Origin: Diplonema japonicum
Taxonomy: Eukaryota > Euglenozoa > Diplonemea > Diplonemida > Diplonemidae
DNA: 64,000 nucleotides
Direction: 5' to 3'
NCBI GenBank assembly: GCA_964019335.1
Contig: OZ025686.1
Location: forward strand, 516,318 to 580,317
Shown in pieces: positions 54,646-63,938 of this stretch (position 1 is its first letter; every line of letters starts with the position of its first letter). The notes below the pieces were generated by a model, which worked only from the letters and a program-made list of their open reading frames with translations, was not told where the DNA came from and did not search any database. The position numbers were made by a program, and so were the translations under genes.

Positions 54646-56247
54646 ATGAAGACACTAAAGATGCTTGGGTTGATGCTGCTTGCGGCAGGGGCGGCAGGGC
54701 AGTCAGTGGCAGACTGCCAACGCTGCATCAACAGGAACGAGCCTTGCTACAAATCCGGGTGGGCAGAGCCGTGCTACCCTGGCGGGGGCAGCGCGAGCGT
54801 GTGCACGTCGAACCAGGCGACGTGGTGCCCGTCGATGGGGGGCACGGTGCCGGCGCCCCCTCCGACGCCGACGCCCCCGACCCCTCCGCCCGGACCGTCG
54901 GCGCAGGCGGAGGAGGACAGCAGGATGATCGCCTACGTCGGGAACTGGCAGGCGTGCCCCACGGATGCGCAGATGAACGCCTACACGCACGTGCTCGTGT
55001 CGTTCGCGGTGACCTACACGTGGAACCCCGGGAAGAACACCTGCAACCAGCAGTGCCAGATCTCGTCGCCCGTGCCGGTGTGCGGGAACGCCCCTCAGCC
55101 GGCGCTCGTACAGAAGTGGAGGGCAGCGGGGAAGAAGGTGATCCTGTCCTTCGGGGGTGCCGGGATGGGGGGCTCTTGGGACGGGCTGGACGACTGCTGG
55201 GAGTACTGCTACGGGAAGGAGGACTTCGTGATCCAGCAGCTGGTGGAGATCGCGAGGGACCAGAACTTCGACGGGGTGGACATCGACTACGAGTACTACT
55301 ACGAGAACGGGCAGAGGGGGTCCTCCTTCGCGAAGGGGGCGCAGGCACAGAAGTTCCTGAGGGACGTGACGGTCGGGCTGAGGCAGAGCCTCCCCTCCGG
55401 GAGCGAGGTCTCGCACGCCCCGATGGACATCGACATGAAGCAGGGGACCGGCTACTACAACGTCATCAAGGAGGTGGCGAGCTCCATGGACTTCATCATG
55501 CCGCAGTACTACAACGGGGTGACGCGCCCCAACTCGGACGGGATCAACGGCGGGGTACACGAGTCCGCCCTGGCGCACTACAAGACTCTTGTGACGGACT
55601 GCTTCGGGAACGACCCCACGAAGGTGGTCTTCGGCTTCTGCATCAGCGACTGCGGGGGCACCGGCTCCAACAGCAACGCGCAGCAGGCCATCAGCGTGAT
55701 GGAGGACCTGAACAAGGAGTACGCCTGCAACGGGGGGGCCTTCTTCTGGGTTGCCGCCCACGACGGGAACGGGGCCTGGTCCCAGGCAGTCTCCGCCACC
55801 GTCACCCCTTCCAGGGGGTGCAGCCACGGGAACAACCCCCCTCCTGCCTCCACCCCGATGCCTACTCCAATGCCGACCCCTGTGCCCACTACCGTCGCCT
55901 CCACCCCGGTTCCCACAACTGCCCGCACTCCTGCTCCTACCCCGATGCCTACCCCGATGCCGACCCCGATGCCTACCCCTCAGCCCGATACCACTGTTCG
56001 CACCCCTGCCCCTACTCCGATGCCTACCCCTCAGCCCACCCCCGCTCCCACTCCTCAGCCCGCTGCCTCCACACCGGTCCCCACCTCGGACGCCAGCTGT
56101 GCCCGCAGGATCGGTGCATGGGGTGGGTGCCTCTCGGACCCTAACTGCTGCGAGGCTGGGCTGTCGTGCTACCAGCAGAACCAGTGGTGGGCCAGGTGCC
56201 TGTCTGTTTGCCACTACGCACCCGAGTGCGTGAAGATCGGCAACTAG
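54646..56247 (+). CDS. Secreted GH18 chitinase with C-terminal carbohydrate-binding-like module
   Basis: 533 residues. Signal peptide at residues 1-19, then a small Cys module ([12 protein letters not shown]...TWCPSMG), a Pro/Thr linker, and a GH18 catalytic barrel at about residues 88-385. SFGGAG and [10 protein letters not shown] are the family signatures, the Glu in DIDYE near residue 216 being the acid/base. [10 protein letters not shown] and a late FFWVAAHD strand complete the substrate pocket. A long Pro-Met-Pro-Thr repeat linker (about 400-482) leads to an 8-Cys module beginning [11 protein letters not shown] with [11 protein letters not shown], resembling a CBM1 with an extra Cys pair. 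That module recurs in the AA10 protein at 62049. Predicted to hydrolyse chitin outside the cell. Confidence 0.93.
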   Translation: MKTLKMLGLMLLAAGAAGQSVADCQRCINRNEPCYKSGWAEPCYPGGGSASVCTSNQATWCPSMGGTVPAPPPTPTPPTPPPGPSAQAEEDSRMIAYVGNWQACPTDAQMNAYTHVLVSFAVTYTWNPGKNTCNQQCQISSPVPVCGNAPQPALVQKWRAAGKKVILSFGGAGMGGSWDGLDDCWEYCYGKEDFVIQQLVEIARDQNFDGVDIDYEYYYENGQRGSSFAKGAQAQKFLRDVTVGLRQSLPSGSEVSHAPMDIDMKQGTGYYNVIKEVASSMDFIMPQYYNGVTRPNSDGINGGVHESALAHYKTLVTDCFGNDPTKVVFGFCISDCGGTGSNSNAQQAISVMEDLNKEYACNGGAFFWVAAHDGNGAWSQAVSATVTPSRGCSHGNNPPPASTPMPTPMPTPVPTTVASTPVPTTARTPAPTPMPTPMPTPMPTPQPDTTVRTPAPTPMPTPQPTPAPTPQPAASTPVPTSDASCARRIGAWGGCLSDPNCCEAGLSCYQQNQWWARCLSVCHYAPECVKIGN

Positions 56248-56465
56248 GCTACACTCACGATAAATAAGTACACGAGATGTGAGAAAAAGGAGGGGTTCTC
56301 TCTTATTTAAAAAAGAAGAAAAAAATATTTTTTGAATTACTACCTTTTGATTATTGAATTATTTTTGTGTCCCATTTGTGGTAAATGTTTTCTGACCAAA
56401 GCGGCTAGGAAGAGCAGGGTGTGTAAGGTGATGACACTTGTCCCTTCCCTGAACACCACTCTTTT

Positions 56466-56508
<43 letters not shown>

Positions 56509-56958
56509 CCGAAAGAACCTTTGGACCTTTGACCTCCGGTTTCAAACCTCTTCCTCTCCCTCTCTCTTTTTTTTTTAAAGTAAATTCTTTTTTTTTCTTT
56601 GGTGGGTCGTAGCCAACATATTTCTCGTCCCATCATACTTTTTCTTGTTTTTTTCTTTCTTTTTTTTCTCTTTTTTTTCTGAGATACGTAGAGACAAAGG
56701 AGGGACGTTCCAAACAAGAACCTCTTTTATCTCATCTCTTTATTTCCTTTTTGTATCACAGGCTTCACTTTTTATAAAGGTACCTCCAAAATAATATTTT
56801 CAAAGGTCCTACACGAAGTCCATCCACCTGATACTCTTCTTCATATGACTATTTTCTTCAAGATTGATTTTTTATTTATTTACTTAGTTACTTTCTTTTG
56901 TCTGATAAATATTCCACACAGGTTTATTTTTCTATTAATTTAAACACTCTTCTTGGAA
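56248..56958. other. Spacer with A41 tract
   Basis: A perfect run of 41 A at 56467-56507, other T- and A-rich DNA, no gene. It ends with TCCACACAG at 56921 before the short secreted ORF. Confidence 0.55.
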
Positions 56959-57123
56959 ATGTCACGCGCGATTGCTGCATGTGTCCTGCTGCTCGGGTCC
57001 CTCGTCGGGACGGCTGTTGCCCAGACATGCCCCCTCACCTTCGTGGGGGACGTGAAGCAGTTCGTGGTGGAGCAGGAGAACGGGACCAAAACTGCAACAA
57101 CTTCATTTACCGCATCTAGGTGA
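56959..57123 (+). CDS. Short secreted peptide or truncated secreted-protein gene
   Basis: 54 codons. MSRAIAACVLLLGSLVGTAVAQ is a clear signal peptide and is followed by TCPLTFVGDVKQFVVEQENG, after which the frame ends quickly. GC-rich codon use matches the neighbouring secreted genes. In another frame the downstream DNA reads DQNCNNFIYRI and, after one stop, DGRVEGKNRSCKLIE, so a frameshift near 57085 may have cut a longer Cys-containing protein. Either a real small secreted peptide or a decaying gene. Confidence 0.45.
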   Translation: MSRAIAACVLLLGSLVGTAVAQTCPLTFVGDVKQFVVEQENGTKTATTSFTASR

Positions 57124-57570
57124 TGGATGGAAGGGTCGAAGGGAAGAACAGGAGCTGCAAGCTAATTGAAGTCGTGAACCACCTCCTTCTGGAATGCAAC
57201 AATACATAAACTGGATAAAGCAGCGGTCGAAGTGGGCAGGGATGAGATTTTAGCATATTAAAAGCAGTTCGTGTGCATGTGGGGTTGACACATGCCCTCA
57301 CAGAAGAGCCCTTTATATATACAATCATTGTTAACGTGATCCAAACTAGCTTACTAGAAAAGTGCATCTCCTCTAAAATGGAATAGAATAGCGGAAATAT
57401 GTGGACGTTCCAAAGGTAGCTGATCCGACGTTATTGGGATTTTATCTATTTTTTTTGTCTAAAACAACTACTCACAAATGAAAACTAGTCTTTTATACAA
57501 TGGTTGGCAAATGAGGACAACCTATCAATATATCGACCTTATACGGAATTAAGGGTACTTGTAACCAAGG
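57124..57570. other. AT-rich spacer
   Basis: No gene seen beyond the possible out-of-frame tail of the short secreted ORF (to about 57208). Less homopolymeric than other spacers. Confidence 0.5.
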
Positions 57571-59009
57571 ATGTTACAAGAAGTGTGTGGCTTTGAAGGA
57601 GAAAAGGTAGGGAACTTGAGGCATTTCCAATTAACCAACGATTCTAAAGCTACAGTTTCTGTACTTTATTGGTCGTTCGTGTTCTGCTGGTGCTTGCCGC
57701 CTCTGCCTGGGTTTGCCGCTGCGTCCGTCGTCCGTCGTCGCCGTCGTCCGGGGGGGTGCAGCGTGCTGTTCACGGCGGGGAACAAGGAGCGGTACGTGAA
57801 TTGCCGGCCCAAGCCCGAGAAGGAGCCCTCCCGCCTCGTCCGTGGGATATCGTGCTCGTCTGTCACCAGGGAGTCGATCCTGCACGAGGTGGGTGCCAAG
57901 GAGGAGGATGCCGGGGGCGGAGGGGATTGCTTGTTCCGCTCTCTGGCTGTGGTGCTGCTGGGGGAGAAGGAACGACACGGAGAGGTGAGGAGTCGGGTGG
58001 TCAGCCACATAAGGGACAACAGGGGCAGGTTCGAGAGCTTTGTGGATCCGATCGGTTTTGAGGCCTACATCGACTACATGGCAAAGCAAGGGGAGTGGGG
58101 GGGACCACCTTTGTCTGCAGGCGGCCGTGGAGGTCTGGCAAAAGACGGTCGTGGTCGTGACCGGGGGTGACGCCCAAGTCTTGAAGCTCGGGGAGGCGAG
58201 GGAACCGGAGGATACGGTGGTGCTTGGCTTCACGGGATCCCACTACAGGCCTGTGTTGGTCTCGGAGGGCGGAAAGTCCCCTGGTGGATTGGGCGGTGGA
58301 GGCGAGGCTAGCCCCCTCGGGCCAGGCCCGCCATCCTGGACCTCGCCCACCTCCTGATGCCGGAGTCCTCCATCAGGCCCAACGGACACCACATGAAAGG
58401 ATGCCCCACGACTGGACAGCAAGGTCAGGAGCTTCCAGTGCCCGGTGAGGGGGTGCGAGAGGTCGTCCCACATGGGAGGCCCGGCGATCTTGGGGTGGGA
58501 ACTGCTGAAGTCCCACTTGAACTGAACGACCACCTGCTGGACGAGGAGGTACTCCCACAGGAGTTGAAGAAGTTTGACCTCAAGATCTGCGTGTGTGGGT
58601 CGGTGGTGGGCGCACGGGAGGCGGCTCACGTCAGGTGCATCGCCAGGTACAGCGCTCCTGGGGGACCCGTGGCTTTTCCAAGGGTTCCTCTGTACTCACA
58701 CGCATGATGTACAGGCCGAGTCCTGAACTTTGGGATATTGTCCGCTCGGTTCATTTTGTTGATGCGGGCATGAACCAGGCTGGTGTCTTCCCTACAACTG
58801 TCCCAGTACGACCCGACTTCAGCATCGTGCTCCACGGGACTCCTCGTCAGCTTGACGACGTTCAACGCCCGTGGATCAGACGGGAGTGGGACGCGTTCCA
58901 GCATAGCAACCTCTCTAAAGTGACCTACCCTGGTACTACCCTCGACGATCACTTCAATCTGCTCCTTTCCTTCAAGCTGTCACCTGACAGTGGCAGTCGC
59001 TCCATCTAA
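57571..59009 (+). pseudogene. Frameshifted retroelement-like remnant with OTU protease and zinc-finger parts
   Basis: The protein-like signal switches frames at least three times. 57868-58100 reads as the front of an OTU cysteine protease (GGGDCLFRSLA with the catalytic Cys). After a G7 run near 58097 the end of the domain continues in another frame (LQAAVEVWQKTVVVV, then GSHYRPVLV with the catalytic His). About 58430-58655 reads FQCPVRGCERSSHMGG, a shift, then LKKFDLKICVCGSVVGAREA with CxC and HxxxC, like the zinc fingers ahead of reverse transcriptases in some LINEs. A last frame to 59009 is unrecognised. No reverse transcriptase is visible. Interpreted as a decayed 5' part of a non-LTR-type element. 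Confidence 0.55.
57635..57756 (+). repeat. Dispersed 122-bp repeat, copy 2
   Basis: Same 122-bp unit as 50363-50484 with one or two differences. It runs straight into the OTU-containing remnant, so the unit probably belongs to that element. Confidence 0.75.
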
Positions 59010-59124
59010 CCCCCCTTTGGTTGAAGCATGTGATTTTAGTTTTTTTTTTTATTCTTCTTTTTTTTTTTTTTTCTTCCAGTTTGCCTCGTTTTCCCCTGCC
59101 ATCATCACGTCCTCGCTTCCCGAG

Positions 59125-59229
59125 CCAACGAATTCTAAAGCTACAGTTTCTGTACTTTAAAATGATCGTTCGTGTTCCTACTGGCTGGGTTTGCCGTGCT
59201 GCGTGCCGTCGACTGTCGTCGGGGGGGGG
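59125..59229 (+). repeat. Dispersed repeat, copy 3 (diverged)
   Basis: Matches the 122-bp unit at its start (CCAACGAATTCTAAAGC, CAGTTTCTGTACTTTA, TCGTTCGTGTTC) but with deletions, ending in a G run. Downstream GGATCC, a C run and AAAAATGGATCCAA parallel copy 1, after which homology fades near 59300. Confidence 0.65.
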
Positions 59230-59290
59230 TGTTTGCCTGTCAATGAAAGGATCCCCCCCCCCCCCCCCCCAACGAAGAAAAATGGATCCA

Positions 59291-59675
59291 AACTAACAAA
59301 GACAGGGCGGCCAACCTAGCCAGGCAGTATGAGTCTCTTCCTTGCGTTGTGGAGGCGTATGACGTGCCAAGATGAAAATGGTCATCTTGTGTGCATGCCT
59401 TCTATTTCCAGTTCTGATCAACTCTGTGGGTGCGCTTCCGTGTACCCCCGGGCTTCTTTTAACGGAAAAAAAAACCCCCCCTCTTTTTCTGATAATTTTT
59501 GTTCAGCATGTTTGTGTAAGAATATGATGAACATTAGGAGGAGGGAAAGAATACCCCCCCCCCCCCCCCCCTCCCCTATTCATTCTTTTTTTTGTAGTAC
59601 CAACCGATTTGGTTTTCTTCTTCTTCTTTTGAACCACTGTAGGTAAAACCAAAAAAAAAAAGAAAAAAAAAAGAA
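59291..59675. other. Spacer
   Basis: C-run near 59555-59571 and T- and A-rich tracts, no gene. It ends CCACTGTAG at 59642 and an A-rich leader up to the next ATG. Confidence 0.5.
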
Positions 59676-61334
59676 ATGCTGGCCCGAATCCTGTTGTTGT
59701 GGTTGTTCGCTACTGTTGTGGTTGGTGGGACCACCGAGGAGCTAGCACGGATCGGCGGGGTGGGCCCGCTGGCGGGGGAGACCTCTGCGGACCTGGCGAG
59801 GTCGGGGGACCACACGTTCAGCGTGATGACGGACGATTCGGTGAGGATCACGAATGTGGCAGACAAGGGAAACCCTGTGGAGGTAGGGATGCTAAAGCAC
59901 AGCAGCGGGAGGGCAGCCTCTGTGCTGACGGACGGGAACCTGCTGTACGTGTCGTACCTGCACGCGCTGATCGTCTACGACCTGCACCCGGACCCCGCTG
60001 CCCCAATGATGCTGCACACCTTCCTTCCCCCTCCCGACGCCGACCTGAACTTCTGGCGTGGGATGACCCAGTCTGCCAACCACATCTACGTGTCGTACTT
60101 CCACAGCCCCACCACCACCGAGTCCCTGTACGTGCTTGCGAAGGGGACCCTCATGCAGGTGGGGGTTTCGGTGTTGTCGACGACAGGCTCCTTCGTGCTG
60201 GACATGACCTACGCGGACAGGAAGGTGTACGCGACCACAGAGCAGCTCACCCCCCAGGGCAGCGTCTCTGTGCTGGACGTGTCGGACCCCACGAACCCCC
60301 ACGAGGAGTCGTCCTTCGCAACGCCGGACATCGACTTCAACAGGGTTGTGTTCCACGAGGGCTTCCTGTACATCAGCAGGGTCGACACCAGCACGGACAT
60401 GCCGCTGAAAATAAACCCGACGACAGGGGCCCCCGTGGCGATGACGATGCCTGCCTTCGTGAACGATTGCGGGGATATCCGCTTCTACAACTCGAGGGTG
60501 TACCTTGCCTGCTCCAACAACGGCCTCGTTGTGTTGGAGGAGACGGCGCCCAACACCTTCACCCTCCTTGCAAGGGACGAGGCGAGGTCCCCCTTCACCC
60601 TCCTGCCCAGCGGCGGCTACCTTTTCGTGAGCGACGTGACGGACAGGCTTGCGATCTACGACATCCCGGATGCGGCTGTGGAGCTTGTTGAGGGCATCGC
60701 ACCTTTTGCGAAGCAGGTTGTAGACTCCTCCGCTGCTGCTGTGGAGGACAAGGTGAGCGGGCAACGCTGGGAGAGGATCCCCGAGTGGCTTGCAGGGTCG
60801 ACAGCGTACATGGGGGTTCACGGGGGCAAAGGGATGTCCCTGAGACTGTCGTGTCCCGCGACCGAGAAGAACCACCACCACTACTACTACCCCTGTACCT
60901 TCTACGTGACACTGCACAACTGCCTCCCGTGTAGCTCCTCTACCAACGGAGGCCTCCCGAAGGAGTTGCTGGAGGCTGGCTTCGAGGCTGCGGGCTGCGG
61001 GCCGAGGTACATCCCAATCTTCCCCGGTGCCCCCGATGATGTCCGCAACCACCCTGCCGCAATCTTCAAGCTGCAGGTGGAGAGAGGTACGGAAGCCATT
61101 GAGCTGCCCGTGTCGAGGGAACTCCTCCACGTCGCGGTGTTCGTGCACTCCGCTGGACAGCAGTGCTCCTTGAAGAACGCCGAGGCGTGCGCCGCAGCCT
61201 CCCGGGTGTGCGAGTACGACAGGAAGAAGAAGAAGTGCATGGACAAGCCGATGTGCCCCACGAGGACAGGCCCTCAACCACCCACAGGGCCACAGGGGCG
61301 CAGGTGCATGTGTTTCGCCCTCCCGTTGTTCTGA
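59676..61334 (+). CDS. Secreted LVIVD-type beta-propeller protein
   Basis: 552 residues, signal peptide MLARILLLWLFATVVVGG. Residues about 25-345 contain repeated units of the LVIVD pattern, such as NLLYVSYLHALIVYDLHPDP, KVYATTEQL with VSVLDVSDPTNP, and YLFVSDVTDRLAIYDI, which should fold as a beta-propeller. After about 385 comes a different Cys-rich domain (CTFYVTLHNCLPC, AAGCGPRYIP, CEYDRKKKKC). Function not known; propellers of this type often mediate binding. Third positions are GC-rich like the adjacent secreted enzymes. Starts after an A-rich leader. Confidence 0.75.
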   Translation: MLARILLLWLFATVVVGGTTEELARIGGVGPLAGETSADLARSGDHTFSVMTDDSVRITNVADKGNPVEVGMLKHSSGRAASVLTDGNLLYVSYLHALIVYDLHPDPAAPMMLHTFLPPPDADLNFWRGMTQSANHIYVSYFHSPTTTESLYVLAKGTLMQVGVSVLSTTGSFVLDMTYADRKVYATTEQLTPQGSVSVLDVSDPTNPHEESSFATPDIDFNRVVFHEGFLYISRVDTSTDMPLKINPTTGAPVAMTMPAFVNDCGDIRFYNSRVYLACSNNGLVVLEETAPNTFTLLARDEARSPFTLLPSGGYLFVSDVTDRLAIYDIPDAAVELVEGIAPFAKQVVDSSAAAVEDKVSGQRWERIPEWLAGSTAYMGVHGGKGMSLRLSCPATEKNHHHYYYPCTFYVTLHNCLPCSSSTNGGLPKELLEAGFEAAGCGPRYIPIFPGAPDDVRNHPAAIFKLQVERGTEAIELPVSRELLHVAVFVHSAGQQCSLKNAEACAAASRVCEYDRKKKKCMDKPMCPTRTGPQPPTGPQGRRCMCFALPLF

Positions 61335-62048
61335 ATTGGCGTGTTCGTCTCTTTTTTTTTTTTAAAAAAGGGGGAAGAAGATTTTTTTAATAAATAAATA
61401 ACAAAAAAAAAATAATAATAATAATAATAAAAAGATTTTGACTATATCTTTTTTCATTTACACACTACTTCCCTTTCTTTTTTTTTCATCCTGAACAGTG
61501 AGCACCCCCATGCACACTGAAATTTTATCGAGTTTTTTCTTCTTTCTTCTTCTTCTTCTTCTTCTTTTTGCCCCTTTCCTTCTTGTCGTTCAGCACAAAG
61601 AAGGAAGTCGTTAAAAAAGAAAACAGAGCACGGCTAATGCCTTGGGCATCCCCAGCCTTCGCTGATGGAGCTGGCGATGCAATGCAACGGCGGTTGTTGT
61701 TTTTTCTTTTCTTTTTTTTCTAGTCTAGAACCCTTTCTTTTACTTCCCTCCGCCCCTCCTGTCACCGAGGCCCTCGCCTACTGGAACGGGCTGCTCATCA
61801 TACCGTATCTAATATATACTGCTGACACTTCAGTATACTTTCCTCTCCGCTAAATCTTTTGCTGCCCTTCAGGGTAAGTGCAGAAGAGCATCTTTCAATC
61901 TTTTTTTTTTTTTTTTTTTCCTTCTCTCTTTTTTTCCTTCAATTTTCATGCGTTACCTGACAACTTGCCTCCCCTTATCCATGCGCACTCAAAAAAACAG
62001 GTTAACCTACACACACCCACACACACCCACCCCATCCTACCAACAACA
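61335..62048. other. Spacer
   Basis: AT microsatellite (ATA/ATAA near 61388-61432), CTT repeats near 61542-61567, T runs. No gene supported. An acceptor-like AAAAACAG ends at 62000, 48 nt before the AA10 start. Confidence 0.55.
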
Positions 62049-62873
62049 ATGATGCTGCTGCTGCGCCCCCTTGTGTGCGTGACAACGCTGTTTGCGTGTG
62101 CTCACGGGCACGGCTACGTGAAGGCACCGGCGTCGAGGAACTACGCCTGCAAGGAAGGGGCGAACCAGAACTGCGGCGGGGTGCAGTACGAGCCGCAGAG
62201 CGTGGAGGGGGCGGACAGGTACCCTGACAGCGGGCCTTCGGACGGGACGCTCGCGGCGGCGGGGCAGGACAACTGGGCGGCCCTGAACGAGCAGTCGGCG
62301 ACGAGGTGGGCGAAGACCTCGATCAGCTCCGGCCTTGTGGACTTCACGTGGCAGTTCACGGCGAACCACATCACGCGGGACTGGAGGTACTACATCACGA
62401 AGGAGGGGTGGAACGGGGTGACCCCTCTGGGGAGGGAGACCTTGGAGAGCAGCCCCTTCTGCACGGTGGACGGGGCGATGGTGCAGCCGCCGATGGTGGT
62501 GACGCACTCGTGCACGGTCCCGACGAGGAGCGGCTACCACGTGGTCCTCGCCATCTGGGATGTCGGTGACACGGCGGCCAGCTTCTACAACGCCATCGAC
62601 CTCGACTTCAACGGGGGCAGCACGACCCCTGTCCCGACAACCCTCCCCACCCCGGCCCCGACGGGGGACGCCGCAAGCCCTGTCCCGACACCGGTCCCCA
62701 CAGCGGCCCCTCCCGCAGGGCCCTGCAACGGCCCCGTCATCGCGGAGTGGGGAGGCTGCATCGACTCCCCTTCCTGCTGCGAGGCTCCTGCCCGCTGCTA
62801 CCAACAGAACCAGTGGTACGCCCAGTGCAGGGCGAGGTGCGATGTTCCTGAGTGGTGCAAGCTTATTGGATAA
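62049..62873 (+). CDS. Secreted AA10 lytic polysaccharide monooxygenase with C-terminal binding module
   Basis: Copper enzyme that oxidatively cleaves chitin or cellulose. 274 residues. The signal peptide ends around ACAHG, leaving an N-terminal His (His19 or His21 depending on the cut) for the histidine brace; HGYVKAPASRNYAC is the classic AA10 start. The second His is in TANHITRDW. The late strand GYHVVLAIWDVGDTAASFYN contains the conserved aromatic near the copper. A Pro/Thr linker (about 200-225) leads to the 8-Cys module CNGPVIAEWGGC...CYQQNQWYAQC, the same module as in the chitinase at 54646. The pairing with a chitinase suggests chitin as substrate. Confidence 0.93.
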   Translation: MMLLLRPLVCVTTLFACAHGHGYVKAPASRNYACKEGANQNCGGVQYEPQSVEGADRYPDSGPSDGTLAAAGQDNWAALNEQSATRWAKTSISSGLVDFTWQFTANHITRDWRYYITKEGWNGVTPLGRETLESSPFCTVDGAMVQPPMVVTHSCTVPTRSGYHVVLAIWDVGDTAASFYNAIDLDFNGGSTTPVPTTLPTPAPTGDAASPVPTPVPTAAPPAGPCNGPVIAEWGGCIDSPSCCEAPARCYQQNQWYAQCRARCDVPEWCKLIG

Positions 62874-62984
62874 AAAAAGCTGGAAAAAAAAAAAACGAAA
62901 AACGACTAACTAACGAGAGAAAAGCACACCCTTTTTTTTTTTAATATTTTATTTCACTTCAGAAATTACTTCACGCTAAATCTC

Positions 62985-63027
62985 ATTACTTCACGGTGAA
63001 ATAATGGCCTATTTTCCGTGAAGTAAT
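62985..63027. repeat. 12-bp perfect inverted repeat
   Basis: ATTACTTCACGG at 62985-62996 and its exact complement CCGTGAAGTAAT at 63016-63027, loop 19 nt. A partial third copy (ATTACTTCACG) lies at about 62966. Confidence 0.75.
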
Positions 63028-63060
63028 AGGGGGTTTCCGTTAAATACTATGCCTCGGTAG

Positions 63061-63225
63061 GCCAATTTTTGCCTCGGTTCCCAGTGGGGCTACTTTTTCC
63101 TCTCAGTTTGCTATTTCCCCCCAGGTTCAGCTCAATTGGCCAACTTTTGCCTCGGCTCAGTTCCAAGTTGGACTACTTTTTCCTCCCAATTTGCCCACTT
63201 TTGGCTAGGCCTTGTTCCCAGTTTC
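63061..63225. repeat. Degenerate tandem repeat, about 78-bp unit
   Basis: Units starting GCCAA(T/C)TTTTGCCTCGG at 63061 and 63139 each continue with (A/T)CTACTTTTTCCTC and a (C/A)A(G/A)TTTGC block. A third, shorter piece (CTTTTGGCTAGGCCTTGTTCCCAG) follows near 63187. Confidence 0.6.
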
Positions 63226-63533
63226 TGGGGGTAACTCTTCTGTGGGTAAGGGTAACTTAGTCAGCTTACCCAAGCTCCCCAAATGACTTCAAAATACCGA
63301 AGCAGCAGAAAAAAAGGAGCCAGTGGCCGCGCCAGGTATGAGAAGGCCTGATTAGAGATGGTGACAGTGGCAATGCCAGCGGCAGCGGCAGCTCTTAGTC
63401 AACAAAAGGAGGAAAAACAACTTGTATTGTAACCTTTGTAACCCCTCTCTTGTTGTACCCCTTGTCACCCTGTTGTGCCCCTCGTGGTGATGTAATTTCA
63501 GAGTGTCGTGAAATAAAACCACTTACCTACCGC

Positions 63534-63641
63534 CAAGTAATGCTTTACCGACCTCTCGGTTCCGCATTTTACCATCTCGGGCCCTGTGGGCCCTCGACGG
63601 TAAAATGCGGAACCTCGAGGTAACGGTAAAGTCATTACTTG
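63534..63641. repeat. 108-bp long hairpin / foldback element
   Basis: Left arm 63534-63584 and right arm 63588-63641 are reverse complements with only a few mismatches and small gaps, around a 3-nt loop. They include an exact 16-bp block GGTTCCGCATTTTACC. Outer ends are CAAGTAATG/CATTACTTG. Resembles a foldback or miniature inverted-repeat element. Confidence 0.8.
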
Positions 63642-63748
63642 TAAATAGCTATTAAAAATTCATCTTCCAAAAAAAAGAAATCTTTTGTTTATAAGGAGGC
63701 GACGCGGGCGGAGGGGGGAAGAAGGATGATGTTGGTTTATGAAAAAGG

Positions 63749-63752
<4 letters not shown>

Positions 63753-63782
<30 letters not shown>
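63753..63782. repeat. T30 homopolymer
   Basis: Uninterrupted run of 30 T followed by a small GTGAC/GTCAC inverted repeat. Confidence 0.9.
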
Positions 63783-63785
<3 letters not shown>

Positions 63786-63938
63786 GTGACTCCGGGTCAC
63801 GCCCCCCGTTCTCTCCTGAACCTCTGTTCTTTCTTTCTTTCTTCTTGTTTTCCCCGCGCTACACCATTTTCCTCCCTCGATGCTTTTGGAAGGGCCCTAT
63901 GGAATCATTTCCCGGGGTATCTTTTGTTTTGTGTGTGT

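Larger units (their letters stand above)
62874..63533. other. Repeat-rich terminal spacer
   Basis: No gene. Contains a 12-bp inverted repeat and short degenerate tandem units listed separately, plus a (GGCAGC)-like patch near 63380. Confidence 0.5.

Noticed and set aside
54246-56144. 632-codon frame overlapping the chitinase in another frame
   Set aside because: Arg/Gly/Ala-rich translation of GC-rich coding DNA in the wrong frame; the GH18 frame contains all catalytic motifs.
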